Made by a program: the position numbers and the translations under genes. From assembly GCA_026874595.1 (NCBI GenBank), contig CM049318.1, positions 3,841,741-3,905,740 on the forward strand: 64,000 nt of DNA, written 5' to 3'. The notes under the pieces were generated by a model. The model saw only the letters and a list, made by a program, of their open reading frames with translations. It had not been told where the DNA came from and did not search any database. Source of the stretch: Sipunculus nudus. Its lineage: Eukaryota > Annelida > Sipuncula > Golfingiida > Sipunculidae. Below, piece by piece: positions 36,386-51,100 of this stretch; position 1 is the first letter of the stretch; each line of letters starts with the position of its first letter.

Positions 36386-36526
36386 GCTTTATTAATCAAC
36401 AATGACATGCATTACCTGCACGTATAATCACCAAAATAAAATGCCTTAATTACTACCCACTGTTATTTATTAAAGAATATATGTATAACCACCATTAGAA
36501 AGTGTATAACCGCCACAAAGAAATCC
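36386..36526 (-). terminator. Putative 3' UTR and poly(A) signals of the EGF gene
   Basis: Downstream of the proposed stop codon the - strand carries AATAAA near 36,466-36,471 and again near 36,388-36,393. Both are compatible with 3' end formation. Confidence 0.35.
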
Positions 36527-39500
36527 CTAGGTATATGACCCACTGTTGCTTGGAGGCACATCAACACCCATCGATACAGCCTGCTCTGGTTTAGGGCCCA
36601 CTTTGAATGGTGTCATTGCCTGTTGCTAAAATCTCTGAAAACAAAAGAAAAAAAATATATATTTATTTGCCAGATAGTCCATGAATATATTTAACAGGAA
36701 AGAAAGGCTTCGAAAATTCAGTGTCACTTAAGTAAATGTGTAATTTATACAGTAAGGCATTCTAACACTCGTTGATAATTGCTGATATAAAAACAGATAC
36801 CTGCTAACGTTGAAATTGTACTTAGATAAATCTGTACACCACGCTAGGTTGAGTACAGAAGGTCTGTATCATAGTATTTGTACTTCGGAATTTTTAAGCT
36901 AATAACGATAACTTTTTAATGAACTCGATACACTTTTTATTAAATTTATGAATATTTATATGGTAAAAGGTTGATATTATTCAATCGATTAAATTTATAT
37001 CAAGACCTGTCAGTCAATCATAAAACTGAGCAAATCAGAAATGTATTAGACATTACATGTTGTATTATGGTAGCCGGATATTTGGCTCCTTTTCTTATTT
37101 TGTTAGGCCCTATTTAAAAATGACTGTACTTGCCAATTAGTGAAGTGTATGATTTCGCCTACACTGGTGACACGGACAAGTTCTGAATTTTGTTTAAAGC
37201 GGCAAAGTACAAATCAAGTACTACATATTTAGTACTCTAATACAAGTACCAAATACAGTTGAGTGACTTATTATCTGAACACTGTTTACCAATAAAAAAA
37301 AAACTGAAAACATAGAACGAACTGAAATTGTGATTTTAAATCCTAAATCCGAACGGTGAATTAATATCTCGACAGTAAAAAAAAATCTTATTCGAAATAA
37401 TTGTACAGAGAGTGTGCACGACTTCTTGTAGTACGTGTGTAAAACAGTCACAGTGTCCATTCGGTCAGGGTTGTTTTTAATTAAGAATAGAATACAAAAG
37501 GTAACACATATCATAAATGATAACATAACAGAAATAATAATTTTAATTATGAGAGATTATTATTAGGGCCCCGCTTGAATAAACGGGTTCCCTATCGTAA
37601 TCACCCTGTCCGTTAGCCCGTTCGTTATGCCGCCGATTGCCGTCCGCCTGTCCGTCGTGCCGCCCGTCCGTCCGTCCTCAAATTCGTTTCGGGATAACTC
37701 CAGTTTGGATTGGCATAGGTATTTCAAACTTAATTTATAAATAGCCCACCATTCACGAAAGAACCCTACTGATTTTCATCGATAACATTTCATCGTTCCT
37801 TTTTGAATTATCTAAAGGGGAAGAAGAACCATAATGATTTTGTCATCACAAGTAGAAGGTCAAGGTCACAATGCCATCCTACTGATTTATATGCCGACCA
37901 AGCTTAAAGTTTAATACATCAAATGTATTAATGCCTCTGTCGCTATGGTTGCTCCACTCCTAAACCTTTGTACACGACTATCACAGATTCAAACCTTACA
38001 TCTTTGTTCAATTGTTTGTGTTCAGTTCCCTCGGTCTCTGCATGTTATCAGGTTCTTTATTTTATTTTTCAATCATCAATCAGCCAGCAATTCTAAGGGC
38101 CTTTTGCGGGGCTCTTCCTGACCTATGTCAGTATTTTTAGTTAAAATATTGTTAATTTTAATTTCCAAATTTTAATACATTATCTGGTCAAAACGTTTTT
38201 ATTAGCTCCCGAGTTCTCCTGGTTACTGACCAGTTCATGGTATGTCAATAAAAGTACTATGGCAGCAACGCATGGCATAAATAATGGAAGATGCCGATTG
38301 ATTGTGCTTTTTACAGGGCAGTTTACAAATAACTTATATGTAATTTACATGCTATTTTTATTAAACTGATGGATATAGCATGAATAAAGTTCCCAACATT
38401 TGCTACGGAATAACTTTATTAACAAGGGTCTGTCAGTACCAGAGAGCGTATTGTATTATCGGCGGAAAATTGGCATATCATGGTAAATCATTAATCCTTT
38501 TTTAGAACGATTTACCCGAACAAAAATCTTGTCCCATAGTTGTTCGGATTAACGACGTTGTATTGTACATATACCTGACTAAACGCCTGGTTTGCATAGC
38601 AGAATCGCCATTTAAAATCGATTAGTTGTGTCTTGATTTATTATACCACCGTTTATTCAATCATTCCGTATTTTTCTTTCATTGTGTATTTTTCGGATTA
38701 AGGGTCAAAATTTAGGTCGGATAAACGGCCCCCTACTGTATTTATAATCGGAATGGGGATACCTTACCTTCCTGGCAGTTGGGTCCACTCCAACCAGCGT
38801 CGCATAGACATCTGTACCCGTTACATGTGTCCCGGCATTGTCCGTTAATGCAGGGATTCGAGTCACACTCATCGATGTCTTGAACACAAGGTGGGGGACA
38901 CTCAGTTATATATTTATACATTATTTGCAATGAGTCATGTGTATTATGCAAATCGTAATGTCATTCAGTAATATTCACATAATTTTCCTATTATGATATG
39001 ATATATATTATGACGTTAATTAGAACTGTAATTTGATGTATGCCATAATACGACATAAAACCAAACGGAAGTTCTGTATAATTTCTAAAAGTCAATGACC
39101 AAACGTGGTTCGCCTTCCACATGACACAAACCATGTAAATAATACAATACTAATTTAATGCAAAGCAGATTACGACATGCACCATAGAAAAGTTCATTTA
39201 AATTTCTGAAAAAAACATTGACCAAAGTAGAAACCATTTCTAAAACATTTACTGTGTGATTAATATAGCACTAATAGAATAGTAACAGAATAAAAGTAAA
39301 AATATAAAATAAAATAAAAGAAATTGGAATATAACATTTACCAAGATCGCAGTCAAGGCCTGTGTACCCGGGCTTACATTTACAGGTGTAACCACTAAGG
39401 TCGTTGATGCACAAACCGTTCACACAAGGACCATCTTTGCAGTAGTTGATAACTGGGCAGAAAGAGAATTTTGATAATAACAGTTTTACTTGGTGTATGG

Positions 39501-40434
39501 GTTTACACTTTTCTGTTTCCTTTTTATTGTCGATATTTTAATACATAATAAAACATAACGCTTCTTCTGTGACTAAAACGGACATCGATGATGAAGACCG
39601 CAAAATATCACATCCCGGTTATTGTCATAATTTAAGCATGTACCAGTGACATGACAATAAGCGGTCTTGACTGAACATAAACAAAGATAAGGCAGCAGGA
39701 ATAATGAAATTGTTCACGGTCCGCTCCCTCCTTATGAGGACTCAGCACAGCTAAATGGGGAGGCTAAATTCCACAATGGTGGTTCACTCACAAACGAGTA
39801 CGCCTTTCGGGGATCTCCGTGTGCTACACACCCGTGACCCGCAGGTGCGGCAAACGGGGCCTAGTAAAATATAGAGGCGGTTATCTCCATAAAAAAAAAT
39901 ATAATAAAAATGGTTTTACATGTTCTCACTAACTGTATGGGTTGACCATGTAATCCCGTCTAGTTATACATCAGGACGGTAAAAATATAATGTGTTATTT
40001 CATACATCATCCATGTCTTGATCTGTAAGTTTACATTTTGTAAGTATATTAAAGTAACTATATTTAGAAGTGTTTATAAGACTTTTCACTTTGATTATTT
40101 TGTACTTTTTCTTTGCAGCTTTGCTTCATTACAAGTTTCTAATCCAGCTTTTTTTTGTAAATCTTAAGAAATCAACATAAACATCAACCACTATTGTAAA
40201 AAAAAATAGAAAGGTTGTAAACGCAACCACAATTGTTATAATTATTATAATATTGACCGATAATATGATGATGGATCTTGCCAAACACATATGTAATTAT
40301 AATCACAATAATAATATAAAATTATTTACTTAAAATGGATTCTATAAAAAGTTTTATACTGAATAGCGGTTCTCTCTATGGTTCAGATCGAGATAAGGTA
40401 ACAGTTCAAGGTAGCATTCACTGTGTCAGATGTT

Positions 40435-40495
<61 letters not shown>

Positions 40496-43400
40496 CTAGA
40501 TGGAACTGCACCTTGGTAAGGATGTATAAAATCTTACAAGAAAAAGTATATATAATTGCCTGAAAAAAGTATGAAAAAAAGTAAAAAATAAATGCCAAAC
40601 AGTGCAATGATTTTTACAATTAACAATAGCGTGCGTTACTTCTAAGCAAGATTCAGATATGAAATCGTTCCATATATCCAGTGATTTTGCAAAAAAAAAT
40701 TGCCAGTATCGCCGAAAAAAAAATCATTGCTTACAAAATGCCACTTTGGTGAAATATTTCAGAACATGCCTTCTGTTCTGAAATGATTCAGACAAACAGC
40801 TTACAATCACCACCTGAAGATGATAATTTTAGAAAAAGAATAATATTAAAAGGTATTATACCCCTGAAAAAGAATGAACAAAGTAGAAAAAGAAGTCTTG
40901 CCTGAAAAAAGTATGTTACTTTTGAAACCGTATAGAACGGAAGCACTGATTTTTTAATCAAACATAGGATTATCCAATTAAAAGGTTTAGGTGTAAGCGG
41001 CTTCTGTGGCGCAGGGGTAGAGCACAAGTCCCAATGCCGGGAGATAGTTAGTTCGAATCTCAGCTGAGGCGGTGAGATTTTCCAGGGTGAACGCTCTGCA
41101 GGCTTAATAGGAAGATTGTGCCAAACAGCCCAGTTTCATTCACAAACGAATGCGCCTTCTGGGGGTTCCTCGGTGGTATGACTCAGCAATGGGGCCGATT
41201 ACACTCCCAGAGCCCGCAGGTGCAGTAGTAACCGGGCCTGGCTGAGGAAGCGTGTGATAATACCCTGTCATGAAGTCCGGAACCGGAATGGAATTATTCA
41301 GATGTACATAAATGTAGTAAAGTTAGCATTTAATGTTTTGAGGCGGTTAACTACACAAAAAAGTGTAGGTGTGATATATAAGCTAAATCATACGTGTGTC
41401 ACAGTGGATGCCGGTGTAACCCATGTCGCAGGTACAGAAGTAGCCGTTTGTCTGGTCAGTACAGCTGCCGTGGACGCACGGATCAGAGATACACTCCTTG
41501 ATGTCTGTAAAATAAGTATTTTATTTATTATCTTTTTCAGAAATTTTTATGCAAGATGACGTGTCCAGACATTACTTATCGAACATAAGACACTTGGGCT
41601 GTAACTATAAACTCATACTAGAATTAAGCCGAGTAGCGGACCTTAGTTGTGAAATCATAATGGTTACTTTAGTGACGCACAGATGCCACTGGGCTTAAGC
41701 CAGCCAAATGGCTTAAGTCTTCTTATTGCGACACATCCCTGATATAACAGCACATGCATCATAGTACAGTACAATACATGTACACGTGATTCTAATAATA
41801 AAATATACAAAATACAATACCGTACAAAATAACGTAGAGACATAGATTTTACATGTGTAAATCTCTTATTTATCATGTTGGTGATGTAATCACTTATTCA
41901 AACAAATGTAGATGACGCTAAAGGTATTCACTCTACTCGACCGCCCAAAGCCCCACTTCGACACCCCCCCCCCCAACACCCCACCCCCTGTTTAAAAGTA
42001 TCTGCTTATATCAGTTGGACATATAAGAGAGACCAACAGAAAGATAGGCCCAATTATTAAATAATATTTTATTTAAATGTTATTTTTATTGGTGTAATTA
42101 GTTTACTAGTTTACTAGCCGTCCGTCTGCACTGTACGGTAAACAGATAGGGATAACTCATATACAGTTCACTAAGCTCTTATACATCATTTATCTTATAA
42201 GTAACAGGAAAACACGTATTTTTCCCTAATAAAATTTGACTTGACAGAACGCATGGCAGTCGGATGAAACGTTCGGAAAGTAGAGTCCTTAATCAATCTA
42301 AAGCTCTTTATATGTAAACTATTGTTATGAAAGAAAACCTTGTGAACAAAAAACACACGAATAATTTGAAGGTTACTGCTGTTTATACTATAAGTAGTCT
42401 GGTTGCCTAAATTTATTTTCGAAATGTAGTTTGTGTTAAGAGTTTTGCAAACTTTATAACATATGAAAATACGTATCAATAGAATATTATCTTAACCATG
42501 GATGAAACAAGAATGGCGATTTAATCAATCAATTATCTCTTTTTAATGGAACACCAGCTGAAGCATCATCAGTTATTTGTAAATCCTACTTACCCTCATC
42601 ACAATTTTTCCCGGTGTAGCCTGGGTCGCAAAAACAGTCGTAGCCAAGCGCAGCTTTTGCACAACGTCCGTTTACGCAAGGATTCGACAAACAGAAGTTG
42701 ATCTCTGAAAACAGCGAACCCTGCTGTATACCATTTTTATTTAAAAAAATGGACTTCCGAAAAAAGGGACTCAACCGAAATTGATTATGAGAATATTTGT
42801 TTAAAAATAAAACAGTAAGTGAGGAAATATATTTCTTGCTGTTTTGTTAGGATACCTAATGCTCCGATCCGTAACATTCACGAAAAACGTAATATTGACC
42901 TAATTTCTGGCAGGCACATAGACAATATATAGAGAAATCTTTATGGTAAAAGTTAAGGAAAAGAAACAAGCAATCCTGAAGTGTAACAGCAAGTTTCAAT
43001 GGAAAATTGAGGGTTTTCTTAATTTCTCAAAGGAACGAAGTCGTTGTGACCCAGTTTTTGGTTTTGTGGAACTTAGAAACATCTAACTGTATGTTGACTT
43101 TTGAAAAACTAGGTCCACTGATTTCAAAACTTCCAGTCAGCGGAGTTAAACATTAATAGTAACTCATGCATGTGGTCCTTAACCTCAAGCCACCTGCCAC
43201 AGGTTCACCAATACATATTTTACTAAGTATTTACTAATTTACACATAACCGCTGTCGTAGAATGATTCTGGAATTTGTTCTTATGCGTTGACGTTTTACA
43301 CTCGCATTTTTCTTCTGTAAGTAATTAATTCAGTCATTTGATTGTCTGCGCATTCCTCACCAGCCCCGTCCACATATTCAGTCCCAATAACCAGTGAATT

Positions 43401-45378
43401 GCACATGATGAAAATATTTATTTGTTTTGAACACATATTATACATGAGCTAACTCGCATTTCATAGAATATTTAATTAATAGGTCGTTCACGAGATGAAT
43501 ATAACATATTTTGCCATAATATAGGGGCTGCCTTTCATATGTGTGATCTTACCCTCCGCACAGTATGTTCCTGTGTATCCAGGGTTACACGTGCAGGTGT
43601 ATCCTGGGGCGTCTTGCAGGTTTTGGCAGATTCCATTAGGACATGGACTTGAATCGCAAAAGTCGACCCCTGCAATTCGTAAAATATCCGCCTTTATGGA
43701 TGAAATAGTAGTATTTTATATCATTTCATTACCAAGGAGATGTACTACTCAGAATTACTGCATGATTTCCAATAGAAGTAGATCATACAGGGAAAGAAAG
43801 AACAATCTTGCTACCATTTCCTAACATCACTTATATTGTTTGAAACAGTAAAATAAATCATTGTTGGACTTTATCTCTCGGCATCTTTCGGCACTGACAG
43901 AGTCGTCGTTTGCTCGCCGGCATCGGAACCACCAACATTATTGGCGGCAGATGAGAATGGTAGCTGATCGATGCTGATCATTGGGAAAGACCGAAAGAGG
44001 AGAATAATGTCAGCATTTATACTTTCTTGCTTTTATAGACCCTGTTTCCATGGGCTAAATTTAAATGATAGTAATGTTTTCTCTGTAAAGCGGGCTAGAG
44101 TACCACCAAACGACACATATTAAGAACAGAGTACATGGTTATTGGTGGTTGTGAGCCGGCTCACGATTGAAGTTCAGCTAAACAGAGCAACGGTCAATGA
44201 ATTTGGCAAATTATCGGGGTTGCATTGAATATTCCTCATGAATATGATATGTATTCATTTAAACTTACTCTCCTGGCACTTGGGTCCCGTGTATATGGGT
44301 TTGCACATACAGTTGTAGCTGTTGACACCATTAATGCAGGTACCGCCGTTTTTGCATGGGTCCGGTGAACAATTGTCTATCACTGGAATTTATAAGGAAG
44401 TATATTTTGTAAATCTTGTCTACGATCAATATAATGAAAATATCTTTGGTTGTATTGTGTCTGTCGTTGTGTACAAAGCAAAAATGTTCATAATTACGTA
44501 AATTTATACTGTATTTGGCTTTTTGTCGCAAAGGTTTCAAATTTGTGATATTCACGAAGGGGAAATTACCACGAAAATATAACTTCCGTAAATTAGACGC
44601 CATATCTGCACAGGTGAACAGTAATTAATATTATAGCCCCAACGGCAACTCGCGTATATTGTGCCGATAGGTCAATATTAGCATACTTTTATGTTACCCG
44701 TAAACCAACGAATGATGATTTATATAATATCAATTATTTTATACATTTGCCACTATTGCATGAAGAATTTTTCACCGGTTCGATAATTTGTTTGCTCATA
44801 TTTCAATTGTTAAGATTCTGTGTGCTCATTAGGTAATTATTATAATAATGATTACGTTAACATTGTGTAAGTTATCGCATGGTATCCCTCGCGAAACACA
44901 AAATCGCGAATATTTGACCTCGCGAATATGAAGCCAACCACATTATGTAATTTTAACTCTTTCAGCAAAAAAAAAAAAAAACAGGCGTCGTAATTATTCC
45001 ACTGCTAATAAAAGTCATTTTAACCATTGTCCATATATTTGATACACGTTTGTGTTTGTTCAGTGGACACACACACACACACAAACTCGCTAGATGTTGG
45101 AGACATTTGCTTTTCTGTTGACATATACAGCTTTGGTTGGTTGGCATACTTCCTTCTTATACTCTGATCCGTACTCTTAACGTGCTCTAATAGCACATAT
45201 TTAGTGTTTTAGAGTTAACTCAGAAATTTACTCCAAAACACCGGGACCGTGAGGATTACCACTTATATAATTCCAGTGATTCATAATATGTTGAATGCAT
45301 GAGGTGAAATTAGAAACCTAAATAAACGTTGAGTGTATAAGTAAGAAGGTAGTTAATTTGAAATAAATTATATAAACC

Positions 45379-45428
<50 letters not shown>

Positions 45429-46667
45429 TGGATATTTATATATAAAATGGGTCACCTAGATCACATGTTGTTCCTGTGTAGCCTGCGTCACAGTGGCACG
45501 TGTAACTGCCGTCACCATAGTTACACCGTCCGTTGACACATGGGTTGCTCTCACAGACGTTTATCTCTGTAAGAAAAATTATGAATACCGAAGTAGGATA
45601 CGTCATATATCGAGAAGTTTATGTAGCACCTCTATCGAACACCCTATATATTCATTTATTCTCTTGTCTGTTACTCATAAAACCATACCTGTGTATTATC
45701 AAGAAAAAACGACTGAAGATTTTATTTTCGCACAATCCCATTTGATATTAACAAGGCTCTGTAAATACACGTTCAGAGGCCTTGCTTAATCAAGCCGCTC
45801 TGACATTTACTGTATGAATAATGGACACGAAAATTTAACCAATCAAATGACTCGAGTACGCTTCCCGTGCCCACTAGACGAAACATATTTATCTTTTTTT
45901 TTAGATCAAACATTTGGCATTGCCCAAAGTGCTCAGCAAATCTGACCAATCAAATAACGTCTTATAAACCTAACCCGTTTCATGAGTTCCTATTAAGACA
46001 GTGTGTGTACAGTGTTAACTACTGTGTCCTATTTACGTTAATTACGTTTGGATTTATTGCAGTTATGATTTCGGTCGCTTTACAAATCGGCCCATATTAA
46101 ATGTGGATTAGCTTTCACTGTCCCATATTTATGCCCCCATGCGACCACGTACCTGAAATGTTTCATTTCTTTTATTGTATTCACCACAAAGAATTCAAAT
46201 ATTAGTTTGAAATAGGCACCATAAACCTCACCAGTTTCACAATATGTGCCAGTGTATGCGGCCGTGCACTCACAACGGTAACCAAACACACCCAGCTTGA
46301 TGCATTGTCCACCATTTTGACACGGATTGGAGTCACAGACATTTATTTCTGATGGCAAAAAATAGATTATAATAAAATCTTGAATTTGTTTGAATATATT
46401 TTGCTTATGGAATAAGAATTAACTGTGCTAAAAATAAAGGCAACCTGCGAGATAGGCCCTGGCAGTTACCGGATTTATCGGCAGTTAAGTCAGTGTCCTG
46501 TTTATTTTGTGAGGAAATTTTCGCCTCTTGCACAACCGCAGTGATAGAAAGAGGATTAAATAGTTATATATGGCCTTCACGCGATTCGTACTCTGGTTGT
46601 GTTGTACCCCTCTGTAGCCGCCGCTCATCCATTATCACATTAATATCATCTAATAATTAATCCTATG

Positions 46668-46746
<79 letters not shown>

Positions 46747-48036
46747 CAAAGAATGCAACATTTTTTGAAAGAATATGATATATTCTTCCGTTTGTTATCG
46801 TTTCATTCAGAGATTTTCCACGGACCGCCACAAAAATTCCCCGTTCAGCGACAGATTTCGGTTACGACACAAACTGAAAACGAGAGAACTGGGGTACGAA
46901 GAAACTTGCTTCGGACAATAAATCATCACTGCAGTTGTACTGTTGAACAGAGTAAGCATCATTTTTTATTATAACTCTATGTCAGTATTTTATCTCTGTG
47001 CGTGTCAAACATTCTATATGAATCAAAGGATTCATATTTGCCACGCCTTAAAAACCCCTTTTCATATATGTGCGATATAACATTTAAATAAACACATCTA
47101 AATGACAACATGTAACAATAATGTAATGTGCGTTTGTCAGTGGCATTACATTTGTGTCTCCTGGTTTTCATATATATTTATGATATTTGCAACAAATTTC
47201 TTTTTTAAGGCTTGATGTTTTTTATTGTCGGTAAAATTGTCCAAAGTTCTACTGTTTAAGAAACGATGATCAGACACACGATAAACGTACAGTAAACCCT
47301 CGATATAACGACCACTAATTGGAACTAGATAATGGGGTCTTATTTTCGAGGTGCAGGTCTACGCGAGGTCTTTTATAAAGAGTAAAAACGAATCAGGATC
47401 GTCATTACGTGGTACTTTTTAGTGTTTGCTAAACAAAGGTGGTCGTTAAGCGGGGCTTTATTGTATCAAGAGTATTACAATACTCGCCGATTTCACAATG
47501 GACGCCCGTGTATCCAGCGGAGCACGTGCAGTCGTAGCGTCCTACGTTGTTGTGACAATGGCCGCCGTTTTTGCATGGGGACGAGTCGCAATGATTGATT
47601 ACTGCGAATATAAAGAATACAAAAGGGATATGAAATCATTAAAATAAACAAAATTAAGATATTACAGAATTATAAAGTGTTTTGTTGCAACATTTTATTT
47701 TGAACTTTTAAAAAGAATAACAGAAAATGCAGCATAAGTCTTCTAAAGGGTATTACGATGTTCTATTACATGTACAGTTAAACCTGTGTTATAAGACCAC
47801 CAACTTAAAAAGTGGTCTTAATTCGCAGGTGGTCTGTCAGATCTGTCATAATCAATGTGATTGCAGTGGGTTCACTCAAGGGTGGTCTTAATAGACATGT
47901 GGACTAATTAGATAGGTGGTTTTCAGACTGGTTCTACTGTATAAGATTTTATTCATTCAGACACACTTTGGGAAAAATAACAATTTAATAAATTACGCGA
48001 TGATAACGCACTGATACGAGTAAATGACGACCTGAA

Positions 48037-48094
<58 letters not shown>

Positions 48095-48134
48095 GTATAT
48101 ATATATTTATATTTCAGGTCGTCATATATATATG

Positions 48135-48172
<38 letters not shown>

Positions 48173-51100
48173 TCACTAAAATTTATTTTAATGCATATTT
48201 ACAGTTGTTGACATTTTAATAAAGCCTTTGATCCTATTAACAATAACTAAATGAAATAAGTTTGTACCATCTTGGCAGTTGGTTCCAGTATACCCTGGGT
48301 CACAGCTACAGGTGTAGCCGGCGGCAGACTCCTTGTTCGCACACTGACCGTGCAAGCAGGGATTAGGGTCGCAAAAGCTCACACCTGATAAATATAGCAA
48401 ACATAAAGTAGGGCTGTATTCTTTATGTGCTCAGACAGACATTCATGAATATACAAGTATTCAAAAATGAGTCTATGATATATAGAAATAAATATATTTG
48501 TTATATTTAAAAAATAGCTTCACCATAAACCTACTGTAAAGACGTAAAGTTATCCCCCTCCGACTTCCCCCTTTCCAGGTTACCCTTGTTATCTGAATCG
48601 ACTGCAGATTAACCCGGCCCCTTGGCGATTTAACTAAATGATATGTTTATATTCATGATATATTATTAAAAAAAACCGCTTGAAAGATACGAAATTAATC
48701 TGAAATCATGGGGGTTATCTATAATCATAGAGGGTAATCTGAAATCAAAGAGGGGTTAATATGAAATCGTAGGGGGTAATATAAAACCCTAGGGGATAAT
48801 CTGAAATCGTACTGGTAAAGCTGAAATCGTATTGGGTAATTTTAAATCCATTTAAAGTACCAGGTTAAATCTAAAATTGGTTTCAGATTACCCCGAGGTA
48901 ACCGGAATCGGTAATAATCTGAAGTCGCTATAGTGATAAGAAACGGGCCCCCAGGTTAAGGCTAGCTTAACATATACTATAGCAACTTCATCAACATTAT
49001 TAACCTTTACTTGACACTTATGCAAACATTATTGAATCAAATATATACAAAGTTTCGATATTTTTGTAATGCTGAACACTTAGAAGTTTCCATAGGTATT
49101 CGTATTGATTCATATTGTTCTATAAATCAAGATAACGGATATCTTAAACTGACTTACGGGTGTCACAAGTGGGACCGGTATATATGTCTGTACAACTGCA
49201 TCTGTACGCTGCTATACTATTAATGCAGGAGGCGCCATTTTGGCATGGCTTCGATGAGCAGTAGTCGACCACTGAAAATAATATAAATCTTTAATTGTAG
49301 TATTTATTTAATTTTTTTTCTCTCTCTCCACACACACACACACACACATATATACATACACACAACATCAGTGCTTTGCATAACACGTGGCTACATTAAT
49401 TCTTTGCTTCTCTGAAACTGCACTTTTTCTGATGAAATATACTTGCACCAAGTGCAATAAGTGACACGTTAGAGAACACAAACATCGAGATGGACTAGAA
49501 AAAAAATTCCATAATTAATTGAGCCATTTTATTTATTCCTGAAAGTTTTTACAGATTGTCAAAGGAGCCTATATTTATGACATAATAACGTTCAATTAAT
49601 TGGGAAAAAAAGGGGGGGGGGGCACGGTATGTCTCTCCTGACTGAAACTGCGCCCACGTTATTATCATAACTACTTTTACAGAACTTCTCACCTTGATCA
49701 CAGTTCATGCCGGAGTAGCCACTGTCACAGGTACACGAGTAGCCGTTCACCTCGTTGTGACACTCGCCATGGACACACGGGTTTGAAGGACAGTATTCGA
49801 TCACTGCAAGAGTTTCACTAAAATACAGTTTCTCTTAATTCTAAACTCTTAAAGGTTTTGACGGTCGTACCACTCCTATTGTCCAGTTCCAGTTAACTGC
49901 CAAAGACGATTTTCTTGAAAAATAATATTTCTTATCAAAAGATTCTTATTCTTAAGATATTTTTCCTTGCTTTATTGGCATCATTTTTTAAAGTTAACAA
50001 AATATATCTAAATATAATAAGATAATATCATTCATCATAATATCCCAAGATAAAATTTCTTACCATATCTTTCTTTAACAGCAAGAAACATTATCTTACC
50101 TCAAGAATATAGTTCCTATCGGAATAAAAAGAAATGATTTCATCCACAATCCCAAGAACATATTCCGCCGAAAGATTTGTTTTCTTATGGTAAGAAATTA
50201 CAGGAAATAGGGCAACAAAATGTATCTTTTCAAGAATATAATGTTTGGAAGTTTAAGAGGATTAAATAACGATTAGATATTACCAAAGTCATGTACATCT
50301 CTCATCGTTTACGGTAAATGAAGATGATTCAAATATTTAAATTTCTTAACGCCTTTGAACTCCCGTTTTACTTTTACTATGAATTTGACTTTCATGTTAG
50401 GATTTTGACCTGGTTGAATTCAGGTTTCTTGAAAACATTATCTGACCAATCTGAAGGGTTATGTATACTTCAGGTAAAAATAGATTGAGAAAAGTACGGA
50501 CTGCTTAAGATGGACATTGCCACAGTCGAAAGATACATACCACAATGCAATTTGAATAATAACTATGAAACCTTAGTCTAAAAGATTTAGTCACTTTGTA
50601 TACTGGTAAACAAAGTAAATGAATGTGATGACTTACTTATATCGCAGTTGGGTCCGGTATACCCAGGTTCGCAGGTACAGTTGTACCGTCCCACTAAATT
50701 CTTGCAAGAACCATGTTCACATGGATTCGATTCGCAAACGTTTATTACTGAAAAACGAAGTATTGTTTATTACAATAAATTATATCGCCTTATGTAACAA
50801 TAACTAATTGTTACGGAGTTACATTAAAGCGGACCGAAGCTTGCTTTTCCAGCGGAGCGGTTGAAACGCCGGTCATGTGCGCAACCAACATGGGTTCGAA
50901 TCCCGGATCGGCCCAATATTTTCCCCTAAGCAATTTGTCTTCCTAACACAATATTATAATAAAATACTATCTGTAAATATTACATTAATCTATGTGTATA
51001 AACCAAAACAAGTATATAATGTTTATTTCCTACGTTATTTAAACGGCGGTTTTACAAATGTTCCAACTCTATTTATGAATTATGAATTAATGTACGTATG

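Noticed and set aside
38200-38330. Hydrophobic - strand stretch ([16 protein letters not shown]), a possible membrane helix exon
   Set aside because: No acceptor gives the phase required after EGF exon 16, and the in-phase readings hit stops.
40997-41075. tRNA gene at the SINE head (also 27,560, 50,840 and 60,950)
   Set aside because: A and B boxes are present, but acceptor and anticodon stems do not pair properly. Repeat bodies or LTR-like flanks follow.
41254-41559. 101-codon + strand frame over EGF exon 14 (similar + frames at 43,543, 45,493, 50,619, 52,605)
   Set aside because: Antisense shadows of EGF exons.
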